From Balaenoptera acutorostrata (Eukaryota; Chordata; Mammalia; Artiodactyla; Balaenopteridae), in assembly GCF_949987535.1 (NCBI RefSeq), contig NC_080075.1, forward strand, positions 41,263,036 to 41,327,035: a DNA stretch of 64,000 bases, given 5' to 3'. A model generated the notes under the pieces. That model was given only the letters and a program-made list of their open reading frames with translations. It was not told the origin of the DNA and did not search any database. A program made the position numbers and the translations under genes. Below, piece after piece: positions 1 through 8,625 of this stretch (position 1 is the first letter of the stretch; every line of letters begins with the position of its first letter).

Positions 1-203
1 TGCCACCTGCCTACCTCACCATTTCTCATGTAGGACTTCTGGGTCTATCATTACCATCATCATCTGAGGAGGAGCTGGTTTTGTTGTCTGATTTGGTGTC
101 TCTGCTGCACAGAAAATGCAGCAGCCATTTTGCCACCTTTGTCCTCTGATTCAGAGAACTCTACTTTTCTAGATGAGGGAGCCTCTTTTCTCAGTACTTT
201 CTT

Positions 204-702
204 TTTCTGTTTTATTTTCTACAATTAAAAAAAATATATTTATTATTTACTTATTTGGCTGCGCCGGGTCTTAGTTGTGGCATGTGGGATCTTTTAGTGG
301 TGGCATGTGAATTCTTATTGTGAACTCTTATTTGCGGCTTGTGGGATCTAGTTCCCTGATCAGGGATCGAACCTGGGCCCCCTGCATTAGGAGCATGGAG
401 TCTTAGCCACTGGCCCACCCGGGAAGTCCCTATTTTATACAATTTTTAAAGGTTACTTTCTATTTACAGTTATTACAAAATATTGGTTATATTCGCCATG
501 TTGTGCAACACATCCTTGAGCCTATCTTACACTCAATAGCTTGTATCTTCTACTCCCCTACCCCTACATTGCCCCTCCTCTCCCCACTGGTAACCACTAG
601 TTTGTTCTCTTTATCTGTGTCTACTTCTTTTTTGTTATATTCATTCCTTTGTTGTTGTTTTTTTTTTAGATTCTTTTTATGGCTGAGTAGTATTCTATTT
701 TA
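204..702 (-). mobile_element. 5'-truncated L1 3' end inserted in the SRRM1 pseudogene
   Basis: 450-702 carries the antisense of the L1 ORF2 C-terminus and 3' UTR ('tttttatggctgagtagtat', 'ccccactggtaaccactagt'). The pseudogene text on both sides repeats 'ttctcagta.ttt' (189-202 and 702-715), which looks like a diverged target-site duplication. The SINE at 223-430 lies inside it. Confidence 0.7.
223..430 (-). mobile_element. Short tRNA-derived SINE (CHR-type), minus strand
   Basis: The plus strand ends with 'ccactggcccacccgggaag', the reverse complement of a CHR-type tRNA-like head, and carries a B-box-like 'gatcgaacctgggcc'. The A-rich tail is the T/A-rich stretch at 223-250. It sits inside the L1 fragment that interrupts the SRRM1 pseudogene. 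Confidence 0.75.
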
Positions 703-907
703 TTCTCAGTAGTTTTATCACTTTTTGTCACTTCTATCACTTTTTGTCACTTTACCTGAAGTTCTCCCTGGAGAAACAGAAATACAACTTTTTCTTGTAG
801 GGCATTGCTCCTGGGTGCTGGGGAATGATGAATTTCTGGTGGTAGAGTTGCTGTAGGTGATGTTTCGTGCTTTTGCCTTGGAGGACTTGCTGAAGGAGAT
901 AACCTGC

Positions 908-1463
908 TGAAACCATGCAACTCAGATTGGGACTTGAACCCACGGTCTTTTAACTGAGATCACACACCTGGTCTCAGGACTTAATGAAGCTCAGGTTCTT
1001 GATGTCTTGTTGTAGAAAGAATTCTGTGAGAGACAAAGTGATAGGTAAGAAGTGGATTTATTTAGAGAGAAACACATTCCACAGATGGAGCGTGGGCCAT
1101 CTCAGAAGGCAAGAGTGGCATCAGGGTATGGGGTTGTCAGTTTTTATAGGGGTGGGTAATTTCATAGGCTAATGAGTGGGAGGAGTGGCCCAGCTATTTT
1201 GGGGCAGGGGTGGGGATTTCCAGGAATTGGGCCACCTCCCATTCTTTGACCATTATGGTTGGCCTTGGAACTGTCATGGCACCTGTGGGTGTGTCATTTA
1301 GCTTGCCGATGTGTTACAATGAGCGTATACTGAGGCTCAAGGTCTAGTGGAAGTCGACTCATCCACCATCTTGGACCTATTTGGTTCTAATCAGTTTATG
1401 TCACATCCTCGGGCTATGCCGTTCTTTTAAAGGTTGTGCCCTGCCTCCTTCCCTCCTGTTTCA
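908..1463 (-). mobile_element. Solo LTR, ERV1-type, inserted in the SRRM1 pseudogene
   Basis: On the minus strand the element begins TGAAACAGGAGG and ends GGTTTCA, so it has TG...CA ends. It contains a TATA-like CCTATAAAAACTG (about 1138-1150) and an AATAAA polyadenylation signal near 1055. The SRRM1-like sequence stops exactly at 1464-1467 (ctac) and resumes at 904-907 (ctgc). This is a 4-bp target duplication with one mismatch, as expected for ERV1-class elements. No internal retroviral sequence is present, so it is a solo LTR. Near the U5 end (about 928-945) there is a tRNA T-arm-like hairpin, 'tgggttcaagtccca' on the minus strand. Confidence 0.8.
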
Positions 1464-2296
1464 CTACCAGTTTTTCAAGGGGGCTGAAGGTCCTCTTGGG
1501 AGACTTCTTTGTCAGTGACCCGACACAAGACAAAGTGGACAATGAACTACTCCTAGACAAGAATGCTGATGAGCGCCTCTTTCATCTCACTGGAGATCTG
1601 TTCCATCTATGCTTTGGTGGAGTTCTTCCTCCAGGTGATGGCTGCCTCCTTGGGCTTAGCTGTCTTCTAGGTGAATATGATCTTGGGATCTGTAGCGCCA
1701 GCAAGATCAAGTATGAGAAGAAGCGTGAGATTTTGGTTGATTCTTCTCCTTTTCCTTTTCTTTTATGGAATTTTTTTTTTTTTTCCAGAGAATGTCCTTT
1801 AGCTTTGGTACAGTTTCAGGCTGGGGAAATTTCAGGATATCACTGAGTGTTAGAAGTGGCCACTTGTACTGAAGGTTCTGGGAGTGCTGGAGTGTTCTTT
1901 TCTGGAGCAGAGGAAGGACTCTGGCTCTTGGTTCTTTGATGAGAAGGCTGAGCATGATTGTGCTTTCTCTCTGTCCTGACTGGGCAGGATTGTCTTTTAG
2001 GGTAGGAAATCTGGACTGGAGTCTTCTTGGACTTCAAGATCTCTACCTTTTCTCCCTACTGCTTTATTTTTCTTCTTTATCTCTCTTTTCTTTGTCTTGC
2101 TTTTTTCATAGGTGGCAATTTTTCTTCTTCAATCTGTCTGTTTCCTTTCTTCTTTCTTCAGGTCTAGGAAAGTGAAAGGGATTCCAGCGATATTTTCCTG
2201 TGGAGGGGCCACAGTTCTCCCATAAACTCTGTAGAATTTTTTTTTTTCATTCAAAACGCCAGTCTGGTTGATTCGCATCATTTTAGAGCCTGGATT

Positions 2297-2413
2297 CTCC
2301 AAAAACAGCCAAGAGAATTGGGCCAGAGCCACACTGGGTCACTCTGTTGTGACCTAATAAAGTGATGGTACTACACTTCAGATGCAAAGAATAATTTCCA
2401 TCTTGGTTCAGCC
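2297..2413. other. Unidentified 117-bp segment inside the SRRM1 PWI region
   Basis: On the minus strand SRRM1-like sequence reaches GAAGTGAAG at 2422-2414 and continues with AATCCAGGCTCT at 2296. Between these points the parent mRNA has nothing. The insert has no A-tail, tRNA-like head or obvious duplication that I can see. It may be an old LTR or DNA-element fragment. Confidence 0.5.
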
Positions 2414-2460
2414 CTTCACTTCCAGTTGGTTGACTAAACTCAGTCATAACATTCTCTTTA

Positions 2461-2790
2461 TTTTTTAAAAAATAAATTTATTTATTTATTTTTGGCTGCG
2501 TTGGGTTTTCATTGTTGCGGCAAGTGGGGGCTACTCTTTGTTGCAGTGCGTGGGCTTCTCACTGCGGTGGCTTCTCTTGTTGCAGAGCATGGGTTCTAGG
2601 CGTGTGGGCTTCAGTAGTTGCAGCGCATGGACTCAGTAGTGGTGTGCGGGCTCTAGAGCGCAGGCTCAGTAGTTGTGGTGCGTGGGCTTAGCTGCTCCGC
2701 GGCATGTGGGATCTTCCCAGACCAGGGCTCGAACCCATGTCCCCTGCATTGGCAGGCAGATTCTTAACCACTGCACCACCACAGAAGTCC
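2461..2790 (-). mobile_element. CHR-2-like SINE with 16-bp target duplication, minus strand
   Basis: Full-length copy: T-rich tail complement at the left, 'ggctgcgttgggt' body, 'gggctcgaacccatgtcccc' B-box region and 'caccaccacagaagtccc' head at the right. It is flanked by a perfect direct repeat, cataacattctcttta, at 2445-2460 and 2791-2806. It interrupts the SRRM1 pseudogene. Confidence 0.9.
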
Positions 2791-3030
2791 CATAACATTC
2801 TCTTTAAACCCAAGGATTTCTGTTACTCGTTTTGTTATCCAAGGCTTTTTAACCTCAAAATTTATTTTTCTCATGTCTGCCTTTTTTTTCTAAGCATTCT
2901 GCACATTTCAGCTACTTCAGTAGTTTCTGTTTGTTGCTGAACCAATGATCTTATCCTGCACTTGTTCTGTGGAAGAATCCAGGAGTCATATTGCTCTGAG
3001 AACACTCCCTATCCCAAGGTGCATGGGAGA

Positions 3031-3031
3031 T

Positions 3032-3067
<36 letters not shown>

Positions 3068-3116
3068 TATATACACACACATATATATATACACACACAC
3101 ACATACATATACATAT
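3031..3116. repeat. Compound (TA)n/(CA)n microsatellite
   Basis: Alternating runs of ta and ca dinucleotides over about 85 bp, immediately beyond the 5' end of the SRRM1 pseudogene. Confidence 0.95.
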
Positions 3117-3875
3117 TTAATACATTTTAAGTGGTTTGAAGCCACTTATAGTATTATAACTTATATATTATAAAATTATATGTTAACTTATACATTATTA
3201 TATAAATATATAATGTTACATATAATATATATTTTATGTAATATTATTTTTTATTTTATTATTTTTAAAAATCTACTAATATTTTATTGGGTCGTTCAAT
3301 CCCAGGACATCAAGAATGTAGAAGAAAGGGAAATGAGACAGCAAAAGATGGAAAACAAATACAAAGGTATGAATTACTAAGCTGGCCATTTCTTTAAAAA
3401 AAAAAGATCGGTTTCTTGTCATCAGTGACTTGCCCAGACAGTCTCCATAGAATCATCCTGCCTTAGAAGAGTCTATCAGGTAAAGGAAGGGAAAGAAATG
3501 TATTTGCCAGTTTCACATCTCTCATTGGTCAAAGCTTATCCTAGCACGTTGATCCTTGCCCAGTGCCTCCAGTCAGCTGCTGGGGAAGCCCAAAAGCTCA
3601 GTGCTTCATCTGAGTCTAGAAGTGGTGTAAGTAGCGAGAGCCTCTGTGGGTGTAGGCAGTGTTGCTTTAGCACAAGAGATGCTACTTTGCTACTACAGCA
3701 GCCAGCCAGAGGACCAGAGAGCAAATGGAACTGAGCAAATAATTAGGTATCCTAGAGAAGAATTAGAGCCTTGGTTCTCCAGCCGGTAAAAGATTAGAAT
3801 CATCTGAAGCATTTTGGAAGCTATCTGATAATCCAATGTTCAAATTGTCTATTTCTGCATTTAAAAAATTACTCC
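3117..3875. other. AT-rich then unassigned unique sequence, with an exon-like stretch
   Basis: 3117-3290 is AT-rich. 3308-3366 reads as an open segment bounded by 'cccag' and 'gtatga' (residues EEREMRQQKMENKYKG), but I recognise no protein. 3400-3860 shows no gene or repeat I can name. Confidence 0.4.
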
Positions 3876-3993
3876 AGGGAATTCCCTGGTGGTCCAGTGG
3901 TTAGGACTCTGTGCTTTCACTGCGGAGGGCTCCAGTTTGATCCCTGGTTGGGAAACGAAGATCCCACAGCCCATGCGGAGCAGCCCTCCCTCC
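3876..3993 (+). mobile_element. CHR-1-like SINE, plus strand
   Basis: Head 'agggaattccctggtggtcc', B-box-like 'gtttgatccctggtt', about 118 bp. Flanked by the direct repeat aaaaaattactc at 3863-3874 and 3994-4005. Confidence 0.9.
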
Positions 3994-4009
3994 AAAAAAT
4001 TACTCTTAC

Positions 4010-4254
4010 ACATGGCTTAAAAACCACTTAAAATATTTTATTAAATACATTAATATACTATCACAAATGAATATAATTATATAATATTACATTTTGTATA
4101 TTAATATGTAAATTTAAATATAATTAATATATGGTTTCTATTTATTTAATATACCTTTAAGTGGTTTCTAAGGAACATAATATTAATATATTAATAAATA
4201 TATTTATTTCATATATAATTTAAGTATATATACTTACTATATATTTTATAATTT
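4010..4254. repeat. Very AT-rich segment with inverted repeats
   Basis: Arms 4021-4047 (aaaccacttaaaatatt...) and 4141-4167 (...cctttaagtggttt) are imperfect reverse complements. A third copy of the motif lies at 3125-3137. No gene is seen. Confidence 0.6.
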
Positions 4255-4712
4255 CTGTCATGAATTCTCCTGTAACCCATGAATTGTTTTTTAGAAGTAT
4301 TTTAGAGTTTCCAAACTGAAAGCCTTTTCTAGTTTTTAAAAAAAATTAATGTCTAACTTAATTGTATTAAGTGATCAGAGAATGTTAACTGTATAATATT
4401 AATCCTTTGAAGTCTGTTGAGGCTAGCTTTATGGCTGAGTGCTATGGTTTCTTTTTATAATGTTCCATATGTTCCTAAGATAATATATATTCTTCAATTG
4501 TTACATATATATTTATATAAATTTATTTCTATAATATTATAATATATAAAATATATTTATATACATATTAGAAAAAATATATTTTCTAATAGACATATGT
4601 TACCTAATTATAATTGTGCTATTCAAATCTTCTATATCCCTCCATATATACACACATGTATCAAAGACACTTACAGGACTGTTCATAGCTGCTTTATTCA
4701 CAATAGCAAATG
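4255..4712 (-). mobile_element. Old L1 fragment, antisense
   Basis: Degenerate L1 ORF2 antisense text ('gtgatcagagaatgtt', 'tttatggctgagtgctatgg', 'gttcatagctgctttattca'), broken up by AT-rich drift. Confidence 0.55.
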
Positions 4713-5222
4713 TGGCAGTCATCTAGCTTAGCTGCTTAGATCTCCTTTAAAGACAGGCTCTGCTGTGAGGAGTGCAGTCAATTGACACAGCAGTGTGCAG
4801 GGGCCTGTTAGTACTGGCTTGAGAGACCTGACTGTAAAAATTTCAGGATATTTGCAAACTGTTTGTTAAACACAGCCATTATTAAAAATTAAGTTTTGCT
4901 AAATTGTAATTAAATAAATTATATTCAAAACAAAGATAATTTCTCAAAACTCTTCACTTCCTCTTCTGTTACTACATTTTACTTATACTTAGGCTCTCAA
5001 GATTATTTGCATCTGCTCTATCTGTATGGTGGAAAAACTATATAATGGTGTTCTATTGGGCATCATTCCCCAAGTTCATGTTCGGTGATGTCACACCGGT
5101 TACTTGAAATTGGCCTTGGTGAGGGTACTGACATCATGGAAATCAGCGAGTGCTACAGGTTGGCTTTTAAACTTAAAACAATGAGGAAAATGCTAATAAT
5201 GCAGAAAAAACTCAGTGTGTGG
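4713..5222. other. No gene recognised
   Basis: Unassigned sequence. I see no ORF, RNA gene or nameable repeat. 5090-5160 has the look of an old interspersed repeat but I cannot place it. Confidence 0.4.
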
Positions 5223-5308
5223 TGTCTGTAGCTGTCACATTGTGAACAGCACAAAAATTTAAGGAAAATTCTTTTAGTATTAGAAAAGTATTTATCTATT
5301 CTAGCAAA
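5223..5308 (+). repeat. Copy 1 of an 80-bp direct repeat pair
   Basis: Shares the order of motifs with 6144-6224: ctgta-ctgt-acatt, gaa-agcacaaaa, aggaaaattctt, agtatt-gaaaa, agcaaa. By eye the identity is near 80 percent. Probably two copies, or two ends, of one old interspersed element. Confidence 0.6.
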
Positions 5309-6143
5309 AAAGTTACTCACAACATTGGCAGACAAGTGAAATTCTGACATACATGTTGGTTGTTTCACTTTCATCTTAGACATTAATATAAACAAAAATA
5401 TCAACCAGCATTCATGTTGGAACTACATTCACCAGTTGCAACCATAGGTTGGCTATAGATACAAGAGTTCAGCAAAAACCAATGAAAGTACTCTGGGAGA
5501 ATCAATTGTGAGGGATTTACAGTAAAGAGTATGTTTTATTTATAAGTTGTGTGCTACAATTCTTTATATTACTAAAATTTATAAGCACAATCACACACAC
5601 ACACACTTTCTCCCAGAGAGCCAGTCATCAACCATTTACCAGCATAACACTGGCTAACAGCCGGCAACCACAGAACTTCAGGGTTTTCCCAAAGTGTTCC
5701 ATCTGAGAACTTGCTCTTCAGAGGGAGTGCTAGCCCCTCCCTGATTCAGAGGCAGGGCTGATTCAGATGGCAGGGCTGGTAGGGTCTGTCCATGTCTGCT
5801 CTATGAGCAATCTTTGTGCTGGAGTTCTCTTTTTACCTGGCTGAGACTTTCTCAGACCCTCACTGTAGTTTCAACCTTCTCCTACACAATTATTCTCCTT
5901 TCCCTCTCTTTTCTAAGGTGTCAGAATATATCTTGTCCTGAAAACATTCCTACTCCTCTCCCTTTATCTTTCACAGGAACTTACCCCAATAACTCTCTTT
6001 CACTTCTAACTCCTTCCTGGTATCATCTTCCTGAAGGACCCAAACTGACAGCTGAAAAAATGGAAACAACAGGTGAGTGAATAAACTTAAGAAAGTGATA
6101 AAGACAATGTTAATGGCACGGATTAAATTTAAGAGTATGCCTT
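5309..6143. other. Unassigned sequence between two repeat copies, LTR-like in its second half
   Basis: 5309-5590 holds no gene. A short (AC)n lies at 5589-5607. 5700-6080 has pyrimidine-rich LTR-like text ('ctgagactttctcagaccct') and no coding signal I trust. The 88-codon frame here has no family resemblance. Confidence 0.35.
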
Positions 6144-6224
6144 GACTGTAACTGTTACATTATGAATAGCACAAAATAAAGAGGAAAATTCTTCCAGTAT
6201 TGGAAAACTATTATCTCAGCAAAG
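6144..6224 (+). repeat. Copy 2 of an 80-bp direct repeat pair
   Basis: Matches 5223-5308 in the same orientation. The spacing between copies is about 920 bp. Confidence 0.6.
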
Positions 6225-6795
6225 AATACTATTCAGCAATTAAAAAGGAACAGACTACTCATATATACAACATGGATGAATCCCCAGAAAACAGTATGCT
6301 GATCAAAAGAAGTTTAGAGCAAAAGGAGTACATACAGTATGATTCCATTTATATGAAGTTCTAGAACAGTCAAGGGAATGTGGAATGGGGAACAGACTGG
6401 GAAGGGGCACAAGGGGTCTTTCCGGGATGACCGAAATGTTCTATATCTTAATATGATTTCATGAGTGTATACATTTGTCAAAACGCATCCAGCTATACAT
6501 TATTTATACACTTAAAACATATATATCTGTTTATTTATTTGGCTGTGCTGGGTCTTAGTTGTGGCACATGGGATCTTCCTTGCGGCATGTGGGATCTTCA
6601 GTTGCGGCATGTGAACTCTTAGTTGCAGCATGTGGGATCTAGTTCCTTGACCAGGGATCAAACTGGGCCCCCTGCATTGGAAGTGCAGAGTCTTAACCAC
6701 TGAACGTCCAGGGAGGTCCCCCAACTATACATTTAAGATCTATTCATTGCACTGTATATGTTATATCTCAATACAAAAGTGCAAAAATAATTCTT
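6225..6795 (+). mobile_element. 5'-truncated L1 3' end, interrupted by a SINE
   Basis: Sense L1 ORF2 end and 3' UTR ('aatactattcagcaattaaa', 'tatgattccatttatatgaa', 'gtatacatttgtcaaaac'). It continues after the SINE at 6519-6719 with 'aactatacatttaagatcta' and 'atctcaatacaaaa'. Confidence 0.8.
6519..6719 (-). mobile_element. Short CHR-type SINE, minus strand
   Basis: Body 'ggctgtgctgggtcttagtt' and head complement 'gtccagggaggtccc' at the right end. Inserted in the L1 fragment. Confidence 0.8.
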
Positions 6796-6879
6796 CCTAT
6801 GATGATGTAAGATTTGTCATTTTCTTCTTGTAGATCTGTCCATTTCTGCTGTATATATTTTGAGGCTATATTATTAGAT

Positions 6880-6968
6880 ATCTGAAAATTTATGTATATA
6901 TAACTGAATGACTTTGCTGTACATCTGAAACTAACACATTGCAAATCAACTATATTTCAATGAAAACA
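6880..6968 (+). mobile_element. L1 3'-terminal fragment, plus strand
   Basis: Reads 'ctgtacatctgaaactaaca' and 'caaatcaactatatttcaat', typical of the very 3' end of cetartiodactyl L1. Confidence 0.7.
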
Positions 6969-7449
6969 ATTTTGAAAAGATCTGCAAATTTAGAATATTG
7001 CTGATGAGTGGAAGCTTTTCTGCTCTTCTATAAACACATACAATGTGTCCTCTACACTCATTCCTTCTATCCTATTCTAGCCTAATCTTCCATTTACAGT
7101 GCTTCAGCACGTAGACCTATCTTGCTGGTTTTGGGTCGGACTTAAAACGAATCCCAAAAGCGGCACGTGCAGCCACAGAACTAGCTGCATGCGAATGACT
7201 GGAAGTCCCTTCTCTGGTCACTTGGGGCATCCATACCTCATGGGCTTCCAACTCTGGCTTCTGTTCAGAATCCAGCCAGCATCTGTTCCAGTGGTCGAAG
7301 CAAATGCTCAGTCAAAACAAAGTGCAGCCTGAAGAAGGTGAGGGAATAGGGGATTTTGCAAGTGTTCACACTCCAGACCAGCTAACAAGGAAGACTTGGT
7401 ATAAAGGGCTCAGATCACAGAGAAGGGTTCTAGACATCGCGCACTGCAT
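6969..7449. other. No gene recognised
   Basis: Unassigned sequence upstream of the GC-rich segment. The small open frames show no family features. Confidence 0.4.
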
Positions 7450-7980
7450 ACTCTACCTTTGTGGTGGCGGTGGCAGGTTGTAGCGCAGGGAGTGGGAGGG
7501 GAAGGTTGCTGCAGCCTCAGCCTCAGGAGGTAGGGACTTAGGTAGCAGGTGGCTGGACTGCACCACGCCGGCTATTTTAAGGCTAGGCCTCTCTTCCAGG
7601 CGCGTGGTGTAGAGGGAAGGCGTCATTTGAAGCACCCACATCTCAGGTGGGAGATGTTGATGGGGGTGAGATGGAGATGAGACTTGTCTGTGGCTACTGC
7701 TGGGCGCTCTCGCCCTCAGACCCACAGCACTATAAAGCTGAGGAACCCAAGCAGCAAACACGCGGTTCATACACTTGCACTGTCACTCACCGGTGGGTGG
7801 ACCAGGCTCCACCCAACTCTGGGCTTTTATTGGTCAGCCGAGAGGGATAGCTAGCAGCCTCCTCCGGATTGGTCGATTTCTGCTAGCTCTCAAGTCAATT
7901 AGAGCAGAATGTACTGGACTCCCATTCTCTGGCTTCCGGGGGAGCCATGTTGGGTAGCGGCATGCAAACCTTCCAGTCCT
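7450..7980. promoter_or_regulatory. GC-richer upstream segment with two CCAAT boxes, possible divergent promoter or old LTR
   Basis: Between 430 and 960 bp before the FAM161A start codon. Two inverted CCAAT boxes are seen, 'attggtcag' near 7829 and 'attggtcga' near 7868. On the minus strand they read GACCAAT and lie just upstream of a 105-codon open frame (7770-7453) with no recognised family. A TATA-like 'cactataaagc' is at about 7726. This could be a divergent transcript start, a distal part of the FAM161A promoter, or an old LTR. The sequence alone does not decide. Confidence 0.4.
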
Positions 7981-8290
7981 GAGACCGCAACATAATAACA
8001 TCCCCAGCTTTCCTCTGCCGCCGCCATCTCCTCCTAACAGGTTATTTCAATGAATAAAAATGCGCTTTTTCACTCACAAAACGTGTCGTTTCATTAGTAT
8101 AATGTGAGAAGTCTGCGTTTAGGCGGTGAAGCGCGAAGGAAGGGAAGAGGTGTCCTATTCTGCCCACCACCCCTCTAAACCAGCAAAGATTCAATACTGA
8201 TTCCCGCTATCCAGGAGGCCCCCACTTTGGGTCTCCCGCAGCGTGCGCCGGTTTTGAGTGACGTTTGGCCCCTTGCGGCACCTGTAGCGT

Positions 8291-8316
8291 CCCTAGTTAC
8301 CGGACCCCTAGTAACC
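8291..8316 (+). promoter_or_regulatory. Two 11-bp direct repeats resembling RFX X-box half sites
   Basis: ccctagttacc at 8291-8301 and ccctagtaacc at 8306-8316, spaced 15 bp apart and about 95-120 bp before the start codon. The second contains AGTAAC, a match to the RGYAAC half of the RFX X-box. RFX factors drive many ciliary genes and FAM161A is ciliary. The left half-site is imperfect. Confidence 0.45.
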
Positions 8317-8409
8317 ACCTCCCCAAGCAAGGAGCCATCGGGCGCCTACGGCCGCGCCGGCTTCCACGCCCCGGGCCAGCGCGGGCGCTCAGGCCTCGGT
8401 GGCGTGGTG

Positions 8410-8625
8410 ATGGCCGCCTCACACCGAGCAGCGAAGGTGGCGGCCAGCAGTCTCCAAACCCCGGTCAATCCCAGCACCGGAGCGCGGGTCACCCATTACG
8501 AACGCAAAGACCCCGTAGAGTCCCTGTCGGCGGCGGCGGCGGCGGCCTTGGAGGAGGAGGAAGAGGAGCAGGAAGAGAAGGAGGAGGAGGAGGAGGAAGA
8601 GGCAGAGGGGTCGGCGCGGGCGCCG
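8410..8625 (+). CDS. FAM161A: FAM161A coding exon 1 (residues 1-72)
   Basis: 216 nt, phase 0. The donor is ccg|gtaatg. Residues 1-38 match the family. Residues 41-46 are six alanines (gcg repeats), and residues 48-66 are almost all glutamate (gag/gaa repeats) with single Q, K and A interruptions. As I recall it the human exon is about a dozen residues shorter here, so this low-complexity tract is expanded. The frame is open upstream of the ATG, but MAASHR is the family start. Confidence 0.93.

Larger units (their letters stand above)
1..3030 (-). pseudogene. SRRM1: Processed pseudogene of SRRM1 (SRm160 splicing coactivator), multiply interrupted, runs off the left edge
   Basis: Read on the minus strand from 2989 (ATG at 2989-2987) this is an intronless copy of SRRM1 mRNA. 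In order it shows the N-terminus (a GFF-RTSA stretch near 2960), the PWI-domain region (SKMM near 2285, then QENIAGIP and LKKEE near 2150-2190), the RS-rich region with TKS-SPS-APEK and PEPSV near 1850-1920, the KEKEKEK stretch near 1740, the arginine/proline-rich segment near 1470-1690, the VSPGRTSGKVT-like stretch near 750-780, and the SESED-KGGKMAAA stretch at 100-170. Several exon boundaries of the parent gene are crossed without introns. Many frameshifts and stops are present, so it is dead as a coding gene. It is broken by a SINE (2461-2790), a 117-bp unknown segment (2297-2413), an LTR (908-1463) and an L1 plus SINE block (204-702). The parent encodes a nuclear matrix splicing coactivator. 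The 3' end and poly(A) lie outside the window. Confidence 0.9.

Noticed and set aside
1436..1846. 136-codon plus-strand frame
   Set aside because: It is the antisense of the SRRM1 pseudogene running into an LTR. No protein family fits.
7453..7770. 105-codon minus-strand frame with CCAAT boxes upstream
   Set aside because: No family resemblance or splice support. Kept only as a possible divergent promoter region.
1..8400. CCT4 exons, expected near FAM161A from mammalian gene order
   Set aside because: None of the CCT4 sequence I know is readable here. It probably lies further left.
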